Under the pieces are notes generated by a model, which saw nothing but the letters and a program-made list of their open reading frames with translations, searched no databases and was not told where the DNA came from. Of a DNA stretch of 5,406 bases, positions 1 through 5,406 are shown in pieces; the first letter of the stretch is position 1; the number at the start of each line of letters is the position of its first letter. The translations under genes were made by a program, and so were the position numbers. The stretch is from Bacillota bacterium (GTDB lineage Bacteria > Bacillota > UBA4882 > UBA10575), in NCBI GenBank assembly GCA_012521315.1, contig JAAYMP010000123.1:1-5406 (forward strand), written 5' to 3'.

Positions 1-174
1 AAGGACCTGCTGATCAGCGCGAAGATCCCCCGCCATGCGCGGTGGGCTTATCCAATTTTGGTTGACGGAAATGACCGGATTTTAGGGGTGATGGGGCTCC
101 GCCCGGCGGCGTGGGGGAAGATCACCGCCGGGAGCCGGCGGGTGCTTTATCTCCGCTACCGACCGTACCAGTAG
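1..174 (+). CDS. tilS: tRNA(Ile)-lysidine synthetase, C-terminal end (partial)
   Basis: Only the last 57 codons and a TAG stop lie in the window; the frame is open at position 1. TilS is a cytoplasmic ATP-dependent enzyme that attaches lysine to the wobble cytidine (C34) of the tRNA-Ile with a CAU anticodon, so that it reads AUA. The visible peptide matches the small C-terminal domain of the family: KDLLISAKIPRHAR, then PILVDGNDRILGVMGLR, which follows the usual pattern of an IPxxxR segment, a P-L/V hydrophobic strand, and an I-x-V-x-G-x-R strand before a short basic end. The N-terminal PP-loop ATPase domain (SGGxDS motif) lies outside the window and cannot be checked. The position directly before ftsH supports the call, because tilS and ftsH are neighbours in many Bacillota. 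The usual hpt gene between them is absent here. The identification rests on a short stretch, so it is good but not absolute. Confidence 0.85.
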   Translation, partial: KDLLISAKIPRHARWAYPILVDGNDRILGVMGLRPAAWGKITAGSRRVLYLRYRPYQ

Positions 175-176
175 TG

Positions 177-205
177 TTGTCGAAAAGAAACGGCTATGGT
201 ATAAT
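177..205 (+). promoter_or_regulatory. Extended -10 sigma-A-type promoter for ftsH
   Basis: A -35-like TTGTCG (177-182, four of six consensus bases) is followed after exactly 17 bp by a perfect TATAAT (200-205). A TGG directly upstream (197-199) gives the TGn extended -10 motif. The expected transcription start is about 7 bp downstream, near 211-213. The element begins just after the tilS stop codon, so ftsH can be transcribed independently of tilS. The first in-frame ATG (213) would sit at or beside the transcription start, which argues that this ATG is not the main translation start. The match is by consensus only. Confidence 0.8.
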
Positions 206-232
206 TTAACCTATGACATTTTTCACCTCGAG

Positions 233-239
233 AGGGGGT
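233..239 (+). promoter_or_regulatory. Ribosome binding site that decides the ftsH start
   Basis: AGGGGGT lies six bases before a TTG codon at 246. It pairs with the anti-Shine-Dalgarno sequence as AGGAGGT would, with one G-U wobble. No comparable purine-rich site precedes the in-frame ATG at 213, where the upstream bases are the promoter -10 region. This is the main reason for starting ftsH at 246. Confidence 0.7.
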
Positions 240-245
240 TTATCT

Positions 246-2210
246 TTGCGTTTTGCTAGGGAATTAGTCTTTTATCTAGTCTTAGTTTCGATCTCCTTAT
301 TTGTTTTGTGGACTTTTTTCGGCACCAATAACAATGTTGAAACATGGACATGGGATGAATTCCTGGCCCGGGTGGAGCAGGGGGTTGTCCTCAAGGTTAC
401 TGTTTTCACCGACGGCCAGATTGAAGGGGAATATTCGGCTAATGGGAAAGAAGTCAGGGAATTTGTGTCGCAAGGACCCAGTCCCACTTTGGCCCCAGAT
501 GTCTATGAAGGTCCGTTGAGCCGGGCGGGCGTGGAACGGACCTACCGGCAGAAGACCGAACCCTGGTGGTCCATGATCATTCCCAATCTGTTGCCCATCT
601 TAATCTTTGTCGGTTTGTGGTTTTTCTTAATCAACCAGATGCAAAGTTCGGGGAATAAGGCGATCTCGTTTGGGAAAAACCGGGCCCGTCTTTATACGGC
701 GGAAGGGAAGACCAAGGTTACCTTTGATGATGTGGCCGGGGCCGATGAGGCTAAGGAAGAATTGGCCGAGATTGTTGAGTTTTTAAAACAACCGCGGCGT
801 TTTACCGAACTGGGCGCGCGGATTCCCAAGGGGGTATTATTGGTCGGGCCCCCAGGGACGGGCAAGACTTTGCTTTCCAAGGCCGTGGCCGGCGAAGCTG
901 GCGTGCCCTTCTTCAGCATCAGCGGTTCCGATTTTGTGGAGATGTTTGTCGGCGTGGGGGCCTCCCGTGTCCGCGACCTTTTTGAAAACGCAAAGAAGAA
1001 TGCCCCTTGTATTGTCTTTATCGACGAGATCGACGCGGTCGGCCGCCAACGGGGCGCCGGGCTTGGCGGAGGCCATGACGAAAGGGAGCAGACCTTGAAC
1101 CAGCTCCTTGTGGAGATGGACGGGTTTGAACCGAATGAAGGCATTATCATTCTGGCGGCCACCAACCGGCCTGATGTTTTGGACCCGGCCTTACTAAGAC
1201 CCGGTCGTTTCGACCGCCAGGTGGTGCTGGATATTCCCGATATCAAGGGCCGGGAAGAGATCCTGAGGGTGCACGCCAAGGGGAAGAAGTTGGATCCGGC
1301 GATCGATTTTAAAGTCTTAGCCCGGCGGACCCCCGGGTTTACCGGAGCCGATCTGGCCAATACGTTAAACGAGGCCGCGTTGCTGGCGGCCCGCAAGAAC
1401 CAGAAGCTAGTCACCATGGAAGATTGCGAGGAAGCGATTGAGCGCGTGATTGCGGGGCCGGAACGGAAAAGCCGGATTATGAGTGAAAAAGAACGGGAAT
1501 TAACGGCTTACCATGAGGCGGGTCACGCGCTGGTCGGGCACTACTTGCCGACCGTCGACCCGATTCATAAAGTCTCCATTATTCCCCGGGGGCAGGCCGG
1601 CGGTTACACCTTAGCCTTGCCTTTGGAAGATAAAAATTATGCGACCCGGACCGAACTAATGGAAAATATCATGTTTTTACTGGGCGGCCGGGTTGCGGAG
1701 GCGATCGCGCTGGGTGAGATCAGTACCGGCGCCCGCAATGACCTGGAACGGGCGACCAAACTGGTGCGGAAGATGATCATGGAGTACGGGATGAGCGACC
1801 AGTTGGGACCCATGACCTTTGGCCATGGCCACGAGGAACTGGTTTTCCTGGGGCGGGACATCTCCAGGGACAAGAACTACAGTGAGGAAGTGGCCGCCAA
1901 TATTGACCGGGAGATGCGTATGCTGGTTGACCAGGCTTATAAGCGGGCGGAAGAGATCATCACCGCCCACCGGGAGGAATTGGACCGGGTCGCCCGTACG
2001 CTTCTGGAGAAAGAGACGCTCGAAGGGGCCGAGTTCGAAGCCTTGTTGACCGGGGCGGAACTGCCCGCTGAAGGGGAAAACGCCCCGGACGGTCACGGGA
2101 CCGGCAGCCCCCGGGACGCCGCAGACGGATCCGAACCGACCGAACCCGAAGCAACTCAAGAACCGACAGCCAAAGCGCAGCCGGGAGAAGGGGAAGCGCC
2201 CAGGGACTGA
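246..2210 (+). CDS. ftsH: ATP-dependent zinc metalloprotease FtsH
   Basis: This is a membrane-anchored AAA+ protease that pulls out and degrades misassembled membrane proteins and selected cytoplasmic regulators, working as a hexamer with its catalytic part in the cytoplasm. Numbering is from TTG 246 (654 aa, a normal length). A membrane helix spans about 6-25, a small extracytoplasmic domain about 26-106, and a second helix about 109-131. The AAA+ module has Walker A GPPGTGKT (201-208), pore-loop FVG (234-236), Walker B with FIDEID (258-263), and the second region of homology ending in RPGRFDR, with arginine fingers R321 and R324. The protease has the zinc motif HEAGH (423-427) and the third ligand D499 in ARNDLERAT. 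All catalytic residues are present. The last 50 or so residues are rich in Pro, Glu, Ala and Gly and look disordered. The in-frame ATG at 213 would add 11 residues. TTG 246 is preferred because it has a good ribosome binding site, because 213 lies at the predicted transcription start, and because the resulting start RFARELVFYLVL resembles the beginning of known FtsH proteins. The identity is certain; the start is likely. Confidence 0.97.
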   Translation: MRFARELVFYLVLVSISLFVLWTFFGTNNNVETWTWDEFLARVEQGVVLKVTVFTDGQIEGEYSANGKEVREFVSQGPSPTLAPDVYEGPLSRAGVERTYRQKTEPWWSMIIPNLLPILIFVGLWFFLINQMQSSGNKAISFGKNRARLYTAEGKTKVTFDDVAGADEAKEELAEIVEFLKQPRRFTELGARIPKGVLLVGPPGTGKTLLSKAVAGEAGVPFFSISGSDFVEMFVGVGASRVRDLFENAKKNAPCIVFIDEIDAVGRQRGAGLGGGHDEREQTLNQLLVEMDGFEPNEGIIILAATNRPDVLDPALLRPGRFDRQVVLDIPDIKGREEILRVHAKGKKLDPAIDFKVLARRTPGFTGADLANTLNEAALLAARKNQKLVTMEDCEEAIERVIAGPERKSRIMSEKERELTAYHEAGHALVGHYLPTVDPIHKVSIIPRGQAGGYTLALPLEDKNYATRTELMENIMFLLGGRVAEAIALGEISTGARNDLERATKLVRKMIMEYGMSDQLGPMTFGHGHEELVFLGRDISRDKNYSEEVAANIDREMRMLVDQAYKRAEEIITAHREELDRVARTLLEKETLEGAEFEALLTGAELPAEGENAPDGHGTGSPRDAADGSEPTEPEATQEPTAKAQPGEGEAPRD

Positions 2211-2252
2211 GGTTCAGTTTTCACGGGTAAGCGCGTTAAAGGAGGGGTTTGC

Positions 2253-3146
2253 ATGCAACTTTTCTCTGACCCGAAAGCCCGGCCCGGATTGGCCCAAAAG
2301 CTGGTGGTAGCGGCGGTGGCGCTCATTTTCTTTGGGCAGTTGACCTTGTACTTGACCTGGCAACGGTGGCGAAACGGGATGGAAAAGTTTCTCCAAACCC
2401 CGACCAACATTTTGCTGTTGGGCATCGATGCGCCCAACTACAACGAGCAGGGTGAGCTCGAACGGCCGCGGACCGACACCATGCTTTTTCTGGCCGTACG
2501 TCCGGAAAAGGGTCGGGCCGCGCTTTTTTCAATCCCCCGCGACAGCCTTGTTGAGATTCCCGGGGTCGGGCAGGAGCGGCTCAATATGGCCCATGTCCAC
2601 GGCGGTTATGAGCTTACCAAATCCCTGGTGGAAAATATTATGGAGATGCCGGTGGATCGGTATTTGATGGTTGATTTCCAAAGCTTTGAGGAGATTGTGG
2701 ATCTGGTGGGCGGGGTTGAGGTCACCGTGGATAAAAGAATGCTTTATGAGGACCACAGCGCCGGTTTTAGTATTGATCTCCAGCCGGGCCGACAAACGCT
2801 CACCGGGAACCAGGCCTTGGGGTTTGTGCGCTTCCGCCGCGATGCCCTTGGCGATATTACCCGCACCCGTCGTCAACAACAGTTTCTGGCGGCCTTGGCG
2901 CGCAAACTGCAGGAGAAGGAGACCCTCCTCCGGTTGCTGGGGCGTTTCCCGGATCTGATCCGGATCGGCCGGGACTACCTCCAGACCGATCTAAACTTTT
3001 CTGAACTGCTTGGGTTGTATTTGTTCTTTAAAGACCTGGATCTGGGGGAAAATTTGCACACATGGACGCTGCCGGGTGAATTTTCCGGTCCCTACTGGCG
3101 TTTGCACCTGCGGGAGATTGAACATTTGACCGCGGCTTATCATTAA
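2253..3146 (+). CDS. LytR-CpsA-Psr (LCP) family cell-wall polymer ligase
   Basis: LCP proteins are membrane-anchored enzymes facing the outside. They transfer polyprenyl-pyrophosphate-linked glycopolymers such as teichoic acids, teichuronic acids or capsule onto peptidoglycan. This protein has 297 residues: a short cytoplasmic N-terminus, one membrane helix (about 17-36), then an extracellular LCP domain (about 52-220). Family landmarks are NILLLGID (52-59), RTDTM (73-77), SIPRD (93-97) with the conserved arginine R96, RLNMAHVHGG (109-118), VDFQSFEEIVDLVGGV (140-155), and GFVRFRRD (190-197) followed by GDITRTRRQQQF (200-211). Together these carry the Asp and Arg residues that bind Mg2+ and the lipid pyrophosphate in characterised members. 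The C-terminal part (about 221-297) is a normal tail, without a LytR_C domain. The start is firm: AAAGGAGGGG (2238-2247) lies five bases before the ATG. It begins 42 bp after ftsH with no visible promoter or terminator between, so co-transcription with ftsH is likely. The specific polymer cannot be told from the sequence, so no gene symbol is given. A LytR-type transcriptional attenuator is an old name for the family, not a separate function. Confidence 0.95.
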   Translation: MQLFSDPKARPGLAQKLVVAAVALIFFGQLTLYLTWQRWRNGMEKFLQTPTNILLLGIDAPNYNEQGELERPRTDTMLFLAVRPEKGRAALFSIPRDSLVEIPGVGQERLNMAHVHGGYELTKSLVENIMEMPVDRYLMVDFQSFEEIVDLVGGVEVTVDKRMLYEDHSAGFSIDLQPGRQTLTGNQALGFVRFRRDALGDITRTRRQQQFLAALARKLQEKETLLRLLGRFPDLIRIGRDYLQTDLNFSELLGLYLFFKDLDLGENLHTWTLPGEFSGPYWRLHLREIEHLTAAYH

Positions 3147-3247
3147 GACGGCGGGGAAACGAAGATCGGACAGGTCAGAGTTGTTTTTCCGAAAGACCAG
3201 CGTGACCAGAAAAAGACCGAGCATCAGTTGTGGAGTGGGATGACAGT

Positions 3248-4000
3248 ATGAAAATCGACCTCATCTTTGCCGCCGGGAATAAGGGGCGGCGGGACTTTTA
3301 CGGAAAAACGGTGGTCGTCATTGATGTTTTACGGGCGACCAGCACGATTGTGACGGCGCTGACCAACGGTTGTCTCGCTGTTTTTCCGGTGGCCGACCCG
3401 GGGACAGCGGCACTTTTCCGGAGGAAACTGGGGTCCGGTTGTTTGACCGGTGGTGAACGCAAGAAGCTTAAAATTCCCGGTTTTGATCTGGGAAACTCCC
3501 CCTTGGAATATACGGCCGAAACTGTTGCCGGCCAAAAAATTATCCTGACCACTTCCAACGGGACGCAAGCCCTGCTCGAAGCGGAACACGCTGCGGAGAT
3601 CTTAATCGGTTCCTTCCTTAATGCCGGACGGACCAGTGCCCATTTGGCGGACAAAGGGGAAGTGGTCTTTTTTTGCGCCGGGACCGCAGGGGAACCGGGC
3701 TTGGAAGATCTGCTCTGTGCCGGGTTGATGATTGAGCGGCTCCTGGCCCAGGGGGTAGAAGCGGAGCTGACCGACGCCGCCCGGATCGGTTTGGCGGCTT
3801 ACCGGCATCTCATGGGCCAGCCCACGGCGGACCCGGTAGCCGTTTTGTACCAGACGCAGCATGCGAAAGGCTTGGCGGCCCTGGGTTTTACCGCTGATAT
3901 TTCCTATTGTGCGCAAATTGATGCCCGTCCCTGTGTGGTCCGTTTCCGGGACGGGCGGATTACCCTGGTTCCTGAGGCTGATGCCGCGTCTAAAGCATAA
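3248..4000 (+). CDS. comB: 2-phosphosulfolactate phosphatase (ComB family)
   Basis: ComB is a Mg2+-dependent phosphatase that converts (R)-2-phospho-3-sulfolactate to (R)-3-sulfolactate. In methanogens this is the second step of coenzyme M synthesis. In Bacillota the related pathway is thought to yield sulfolactate, which Bacillus subtilis accumulates in spores. The 250-residue protein shows the family's conserved blocks in order: VVVIDVLRATSTIVTAL (22-38), LTGGERKKLKIPGFDLGNSP (66-85), LTTSNGTQAL (100-109), GSFLNAGR (121-128) and FFCAGTAGEPGLEDLLCAG (141-159). It is full length, with no signal peptide or membrane segment, so it is cytoplasmic. A GTG at 3230 would add six residues (MEWDDS). 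ATG 3248 is preferred because family members usually begin MKIDLI, as here, and no ribosome binding site precedes 3230. The site for 3248 is itself weak: GGAG at 3232-3235 with a long spacing, or GGGA at 3237-3240. It lies about 100 bp after the LCP gene with no clear promoter, and a strong terminator follows. No comA (phosphosulfolactate synthase) is in the window, so the pathway cannot be confirmed here. Confidence 0.92.
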   Translation: MKIDLIFAAGNKGRRDFYGKTVVVIDVLRATSTIVTALTNGCLAVFPVADPGTAALFRRKLGSGCLTGGERKKLKIPGFDLGNSPLEYTAETVAGQKIILTTSNGTQALLEAEHAAEILIGSFLNAGRTSAHLADKGEVVFFCAGTAGEPGLEDLLCAGLMIERLLAQGVEAELTDAARIGLAAYRHLMGQPTADPVAVLYQTQHAKGLAALGFTADISYCAQIDARPCVVRFRDGRITLVPEADAASKA

Positions 4001-4009
4001 CAAAAAACG

Positions 4010-4066
4010 AAAAACCGCCGTCCTCGCCCCGTGCTACATCAGGCACGAAAAGGGACGGCGGTTTTT
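4010..4066. terminator. Bidirectional intrinsic terminator between convergent comB and GGDEF genes
   Basis: AAAAACCGCCGTCC (4010-4023) pairs perfectly over 14 bp with GGACGGCGGTTTTT (4053-4066). Inside the loop a second 5-bp stem pairs CGTGC (4030-4034) with GCACG (4043-4047). On the plus strand the GC-rich stem is followed by five T's. On the minus strand the complement of 4002-4014 gives a TTTTTCGTTTTTT tract. It therefore works for comB (stop at 4000) and for the leftward GGDEF gene (stop at 4082). Confidence 0.93.
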
Positions 4067-4081
4067 ATCTGGGAAGGCTCC

Positions 4082-5406
4082 CTAATCAACCGGGGTTTCC
4101 AATTCTTTGCTGTCGTAAATCACCACTTGGTTGCGCCCCTGGTTTTTCGCTTGATAAAGGGCGGAATCGGCGTCGGTGAACACCTTGTCGAAACCGGTGT
4201 TGTCAAGGGCGATCCCACAACTGACCGTGATGGTGAACTCCTCGCCCGCTGCAGTCCAGAACTTGAGGGCGGCCACTTCCTTCCGGATCTGTTCGCCCAA
4301 GGCGTAGAGCTCTTCCAGACTGGAATTCAAATCAAGCATAACGAATTCTTCCCCGCCATAACGGACGGCAATCCGGCCGGGGGAGGTATGTTTGGACAGA
4401 ATCGTGGCCAGCTTTTTCAGGACCATGTCGCCGGTGGTATGGCCGTAGGTATCATTAACCACTTTGAAGTGGTCGAGATCAAAGAGCAAGCAGCCCAATC
4501 GATTGCTGGTGCTGTCTTCCACAATGGAAAGGAAGATGTTAAGATAGTTACGGTTGTATAGACCGGTGAGCGAATCATGCCAGGCCATTAACTTTGCTTC
4601 TTTGTGGAGACGGGTGTTTTCCAGAGCCAAGCTGACTTGGTTGGCAATGATCATCAGCTGTTCCTGTTGCTCTTGGTCAAACGAGAAGCTCTGGGCGCTG
4701 GTGACCAGGATCACCCCCAGCTTGTTATTCTTGGTGGAGAGGGGGATCGCGATCAAAGAGTTAATACTATGCTCGGCCCAGAAATTGCGTTCGGCAAAGG
4801 AAGCGTCTTTTTCATTATGGATGGTTTGGCTTTTAATGGTCAACCCCACCAAGCTGTCCGGACGCTGGACAAACGCGGGAAGGTCCGGCGGGAGTTGTTT
4901 TCCGGAAGAAGCGGCAAGCCTGATGGTATTGTCTTTAGCCAGACTAAAGATGGCACAGCTGTAACTGCCCACGATCCCCTGGATAATGTCGGTGATTCGG
5001 GTTAGGAGGTTGGTTTCGTCCATCTCTTCGAGGAGAAACTGCTGGATCAGGGTCAGGGTATAGGAAAAGGCGTATTTTTCTTCAAGGCTGGCCTGGGTAA
5101 GGTAAGTCTCTTTCAAAGCGGCTTCTTTCTCCGCCAACATTTGCTGCAGATGACGGGCAAGCTCATAGTCGGATTTGGCATAAAAATAGGTAAAGACCCC
5201 GACTAAAACCAGGCAAAAGAAGCCTGTACCGATGAAAAAACCATAAACGGCCGGACCCGGACCGTAGACGTGAGCAAGTAAACGGTAGTTAGGCCATAAC
5301 AGTGCCGCATTGATGCCGTAACCAACGAGGGAGAGCAGCGTAACATAACAGGTTTCCCCGGAAATAAACTCGCGAATGGAAAGAAAGATCAAAAAGAAAT
5401 AGAGGA
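4082..5406 (-). CDS. Membrane-anchored GAF-GGDEF diguanylate cyclase (5' end outside window)
   Basis: Predicted to join two GTP into the second messenger c-di-GMP, with activity set by an N-terminal sensor. Numbering is from an in-frame TTG at 5392. At least two hydrophobic membrane segments (about 15-33 and 47-71) are followed by a charged, probably coiled-coil linker (about 74-107), a GAF domain (about 125-262), and a C-terminal GGDEF domain (about 268-427). The catalytic domain has DSLTGLYNR (273-281), FDLDHFK (304-310) with metal-binding D305, substrate residues N313 and D322, and the active-site signature RYGGEEF (344-350), so it should be active. The inhibitory I-site RxxD, expected at 337-340, reads SPGR and is missing. 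The frame has no stop up to the window edge (upstream codons read LYFF) and TTG 5392 lacks a ribosome binding site. The true start and probably another membrane helix therefore lie beyond 5406. The ligand of the GAF domain cannot be told. It converges on comB and is a separate transcription unit. Confidence 0.93.
   Translation of the reverse strand, partial: LYFFLIFLSIREFISGETCYVTLLSLVGYGINAALLWPNYRLLAHVYGPGPAVYGFFIGTGFFCLVLVGVFTYFYAKSDYELARHLQQMLAEKEAALKETYLTQASLEEKYAFSYTLTLIQQFLLEEMDETNLLTRITDIIQGIVGSYSCAIFSLAKDNTIRLAASSGKQLPPDLPAFVQRPDSLVGLTIKSQTIHNEKDASFAERNFWAEHSINSLIAIPLSTKNNKLGVILVTSAQSFSFDQEQQEQLMIIANQVSLALENTRLHKEAKLMAWHDSLTGLYNRNYLNIFLSIVEDSTSNRLGCLLFDLDHFKVVNDTYGHTTGDMVLKKLATILSKHTSPGRIAVRYGGEEFVMLDLNSSLEELYALGEQIRKEVAALKFWTAAGEEFTITVSCGIALDNTGFDKVFTDADSALYQAKNQGRNQVVIYDSKELETPVD

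Noticed and set aside
692..1417. Long open frame (241 codons) on the minus strand inside ftsH
   Set aside because: It lies fully antisense to the conserved AAA+ region of ftsH, has a Ser/Pro/Arg-rich composition typical of shadow frames in GC-rich DNA, and shows no recognisable domain.
2211..2252. Possible separate promoter between ftsH and the LCP gene
   Set aside because: The 42-bp gap holds a strong ribosome binding site but no paired -35 and -10 elements.
3181..3209. Possible comB promoter starting at TTGTTT
   Set aside because: TTGTTT (3181-3186) resembles a -35 box, but the bases at the right distance read GACCAG, with no TATAAT-like -10.
3195..3209. Direct repeat GACCAG-CGT-GACCAG before comB, considered as an operator
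   Set aside because: Only six bases long and present once as a pair; it is well within chance and has no promoter next to it.
4031..4561. 176-codon open frame on the plus strand opposite the GGDEF gene
   Set aside because: It starts inside the terminator hairpin, runs antisense to the conserved GGDEF domain, has no ribosome binding site or recognisable motif, and is explained by codon bias of the opposite strand.
4554..5005. Two further overlapping plus-strand frames opposite the GAF region
   Set aside because: Both are antisense to a clearly coding GAF domain and overlap each other in different frames; neither resembles a known protein.

Overview
This window looks like ordinary chromosomal housekeeping DNA from a Gram-positive-lineage bacterium, most probably Bacillota (Firmicutes). 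The evidence is the tilS-ftsH junction, which is a classical Bacillota gene order, a LytR-CpsA-Psr (LCP) cell-wall ligase, strong AGGAGG-type ribosome binding sites, and a clear sigma-A-type promoter. A bacterial comB (2-phosphosulfolactate phosphatase) fits the same picture. The genus cannot be fixed from the sequence alone. No mobile element, CRISPR array, tRNA or rRNA gene is visible.

Layout, left to right. Positions 1-174 hold the last 57 codons of tilS (tRNA-Ile lysidine synthetase). Positions 177-205 hold a strong extended -10 promoter. The membrane AAA+ zinc protease gene ftsH follows, best started at a TTG at 246 (246-2210). After a 42-bp gap with a strong ribosome binding site comes an LCP-family gene (2253-3146). 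About 100 bp further on is comB (3248-4000). A strong two-way hairpin terminator (4010-4066) closes this rightward cluster. On the other strand, converging on the same terminator, is the 3' part of a membrane-anchored GAF-GGDEF diguanylate cyclase (stop at 4082, reading frame still open at the right edge of the window).

Functionally, ftsH and the LCP gene both act at the cell envelope: membrane-protein quality control, and attachment of secondary polymers to peptidoglycan. comB dephosphorylates phosphosulfolactate. It is best read as a metabolic passenger of the same transcription unit, since the sequence shows no direct pathway link. The GGDEF gene is a separate, oppositely oriented unit, predicted to make c-di-GMP in response to a signal sensed by its membrane and GAF regions.

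I found no previously undescribed system. The points most worth a second look are the ftsH start and promoter arrangement, the absence of hpt between tilS and ftsH, comB placed downstream of ftsH and LCP, a stop-free 35-codon extension of the LCP frame that ends in an ATGA overlap with comB, and the missing c-di-GMP inhibitory site in the otherwise intact diguanylate cyclase.
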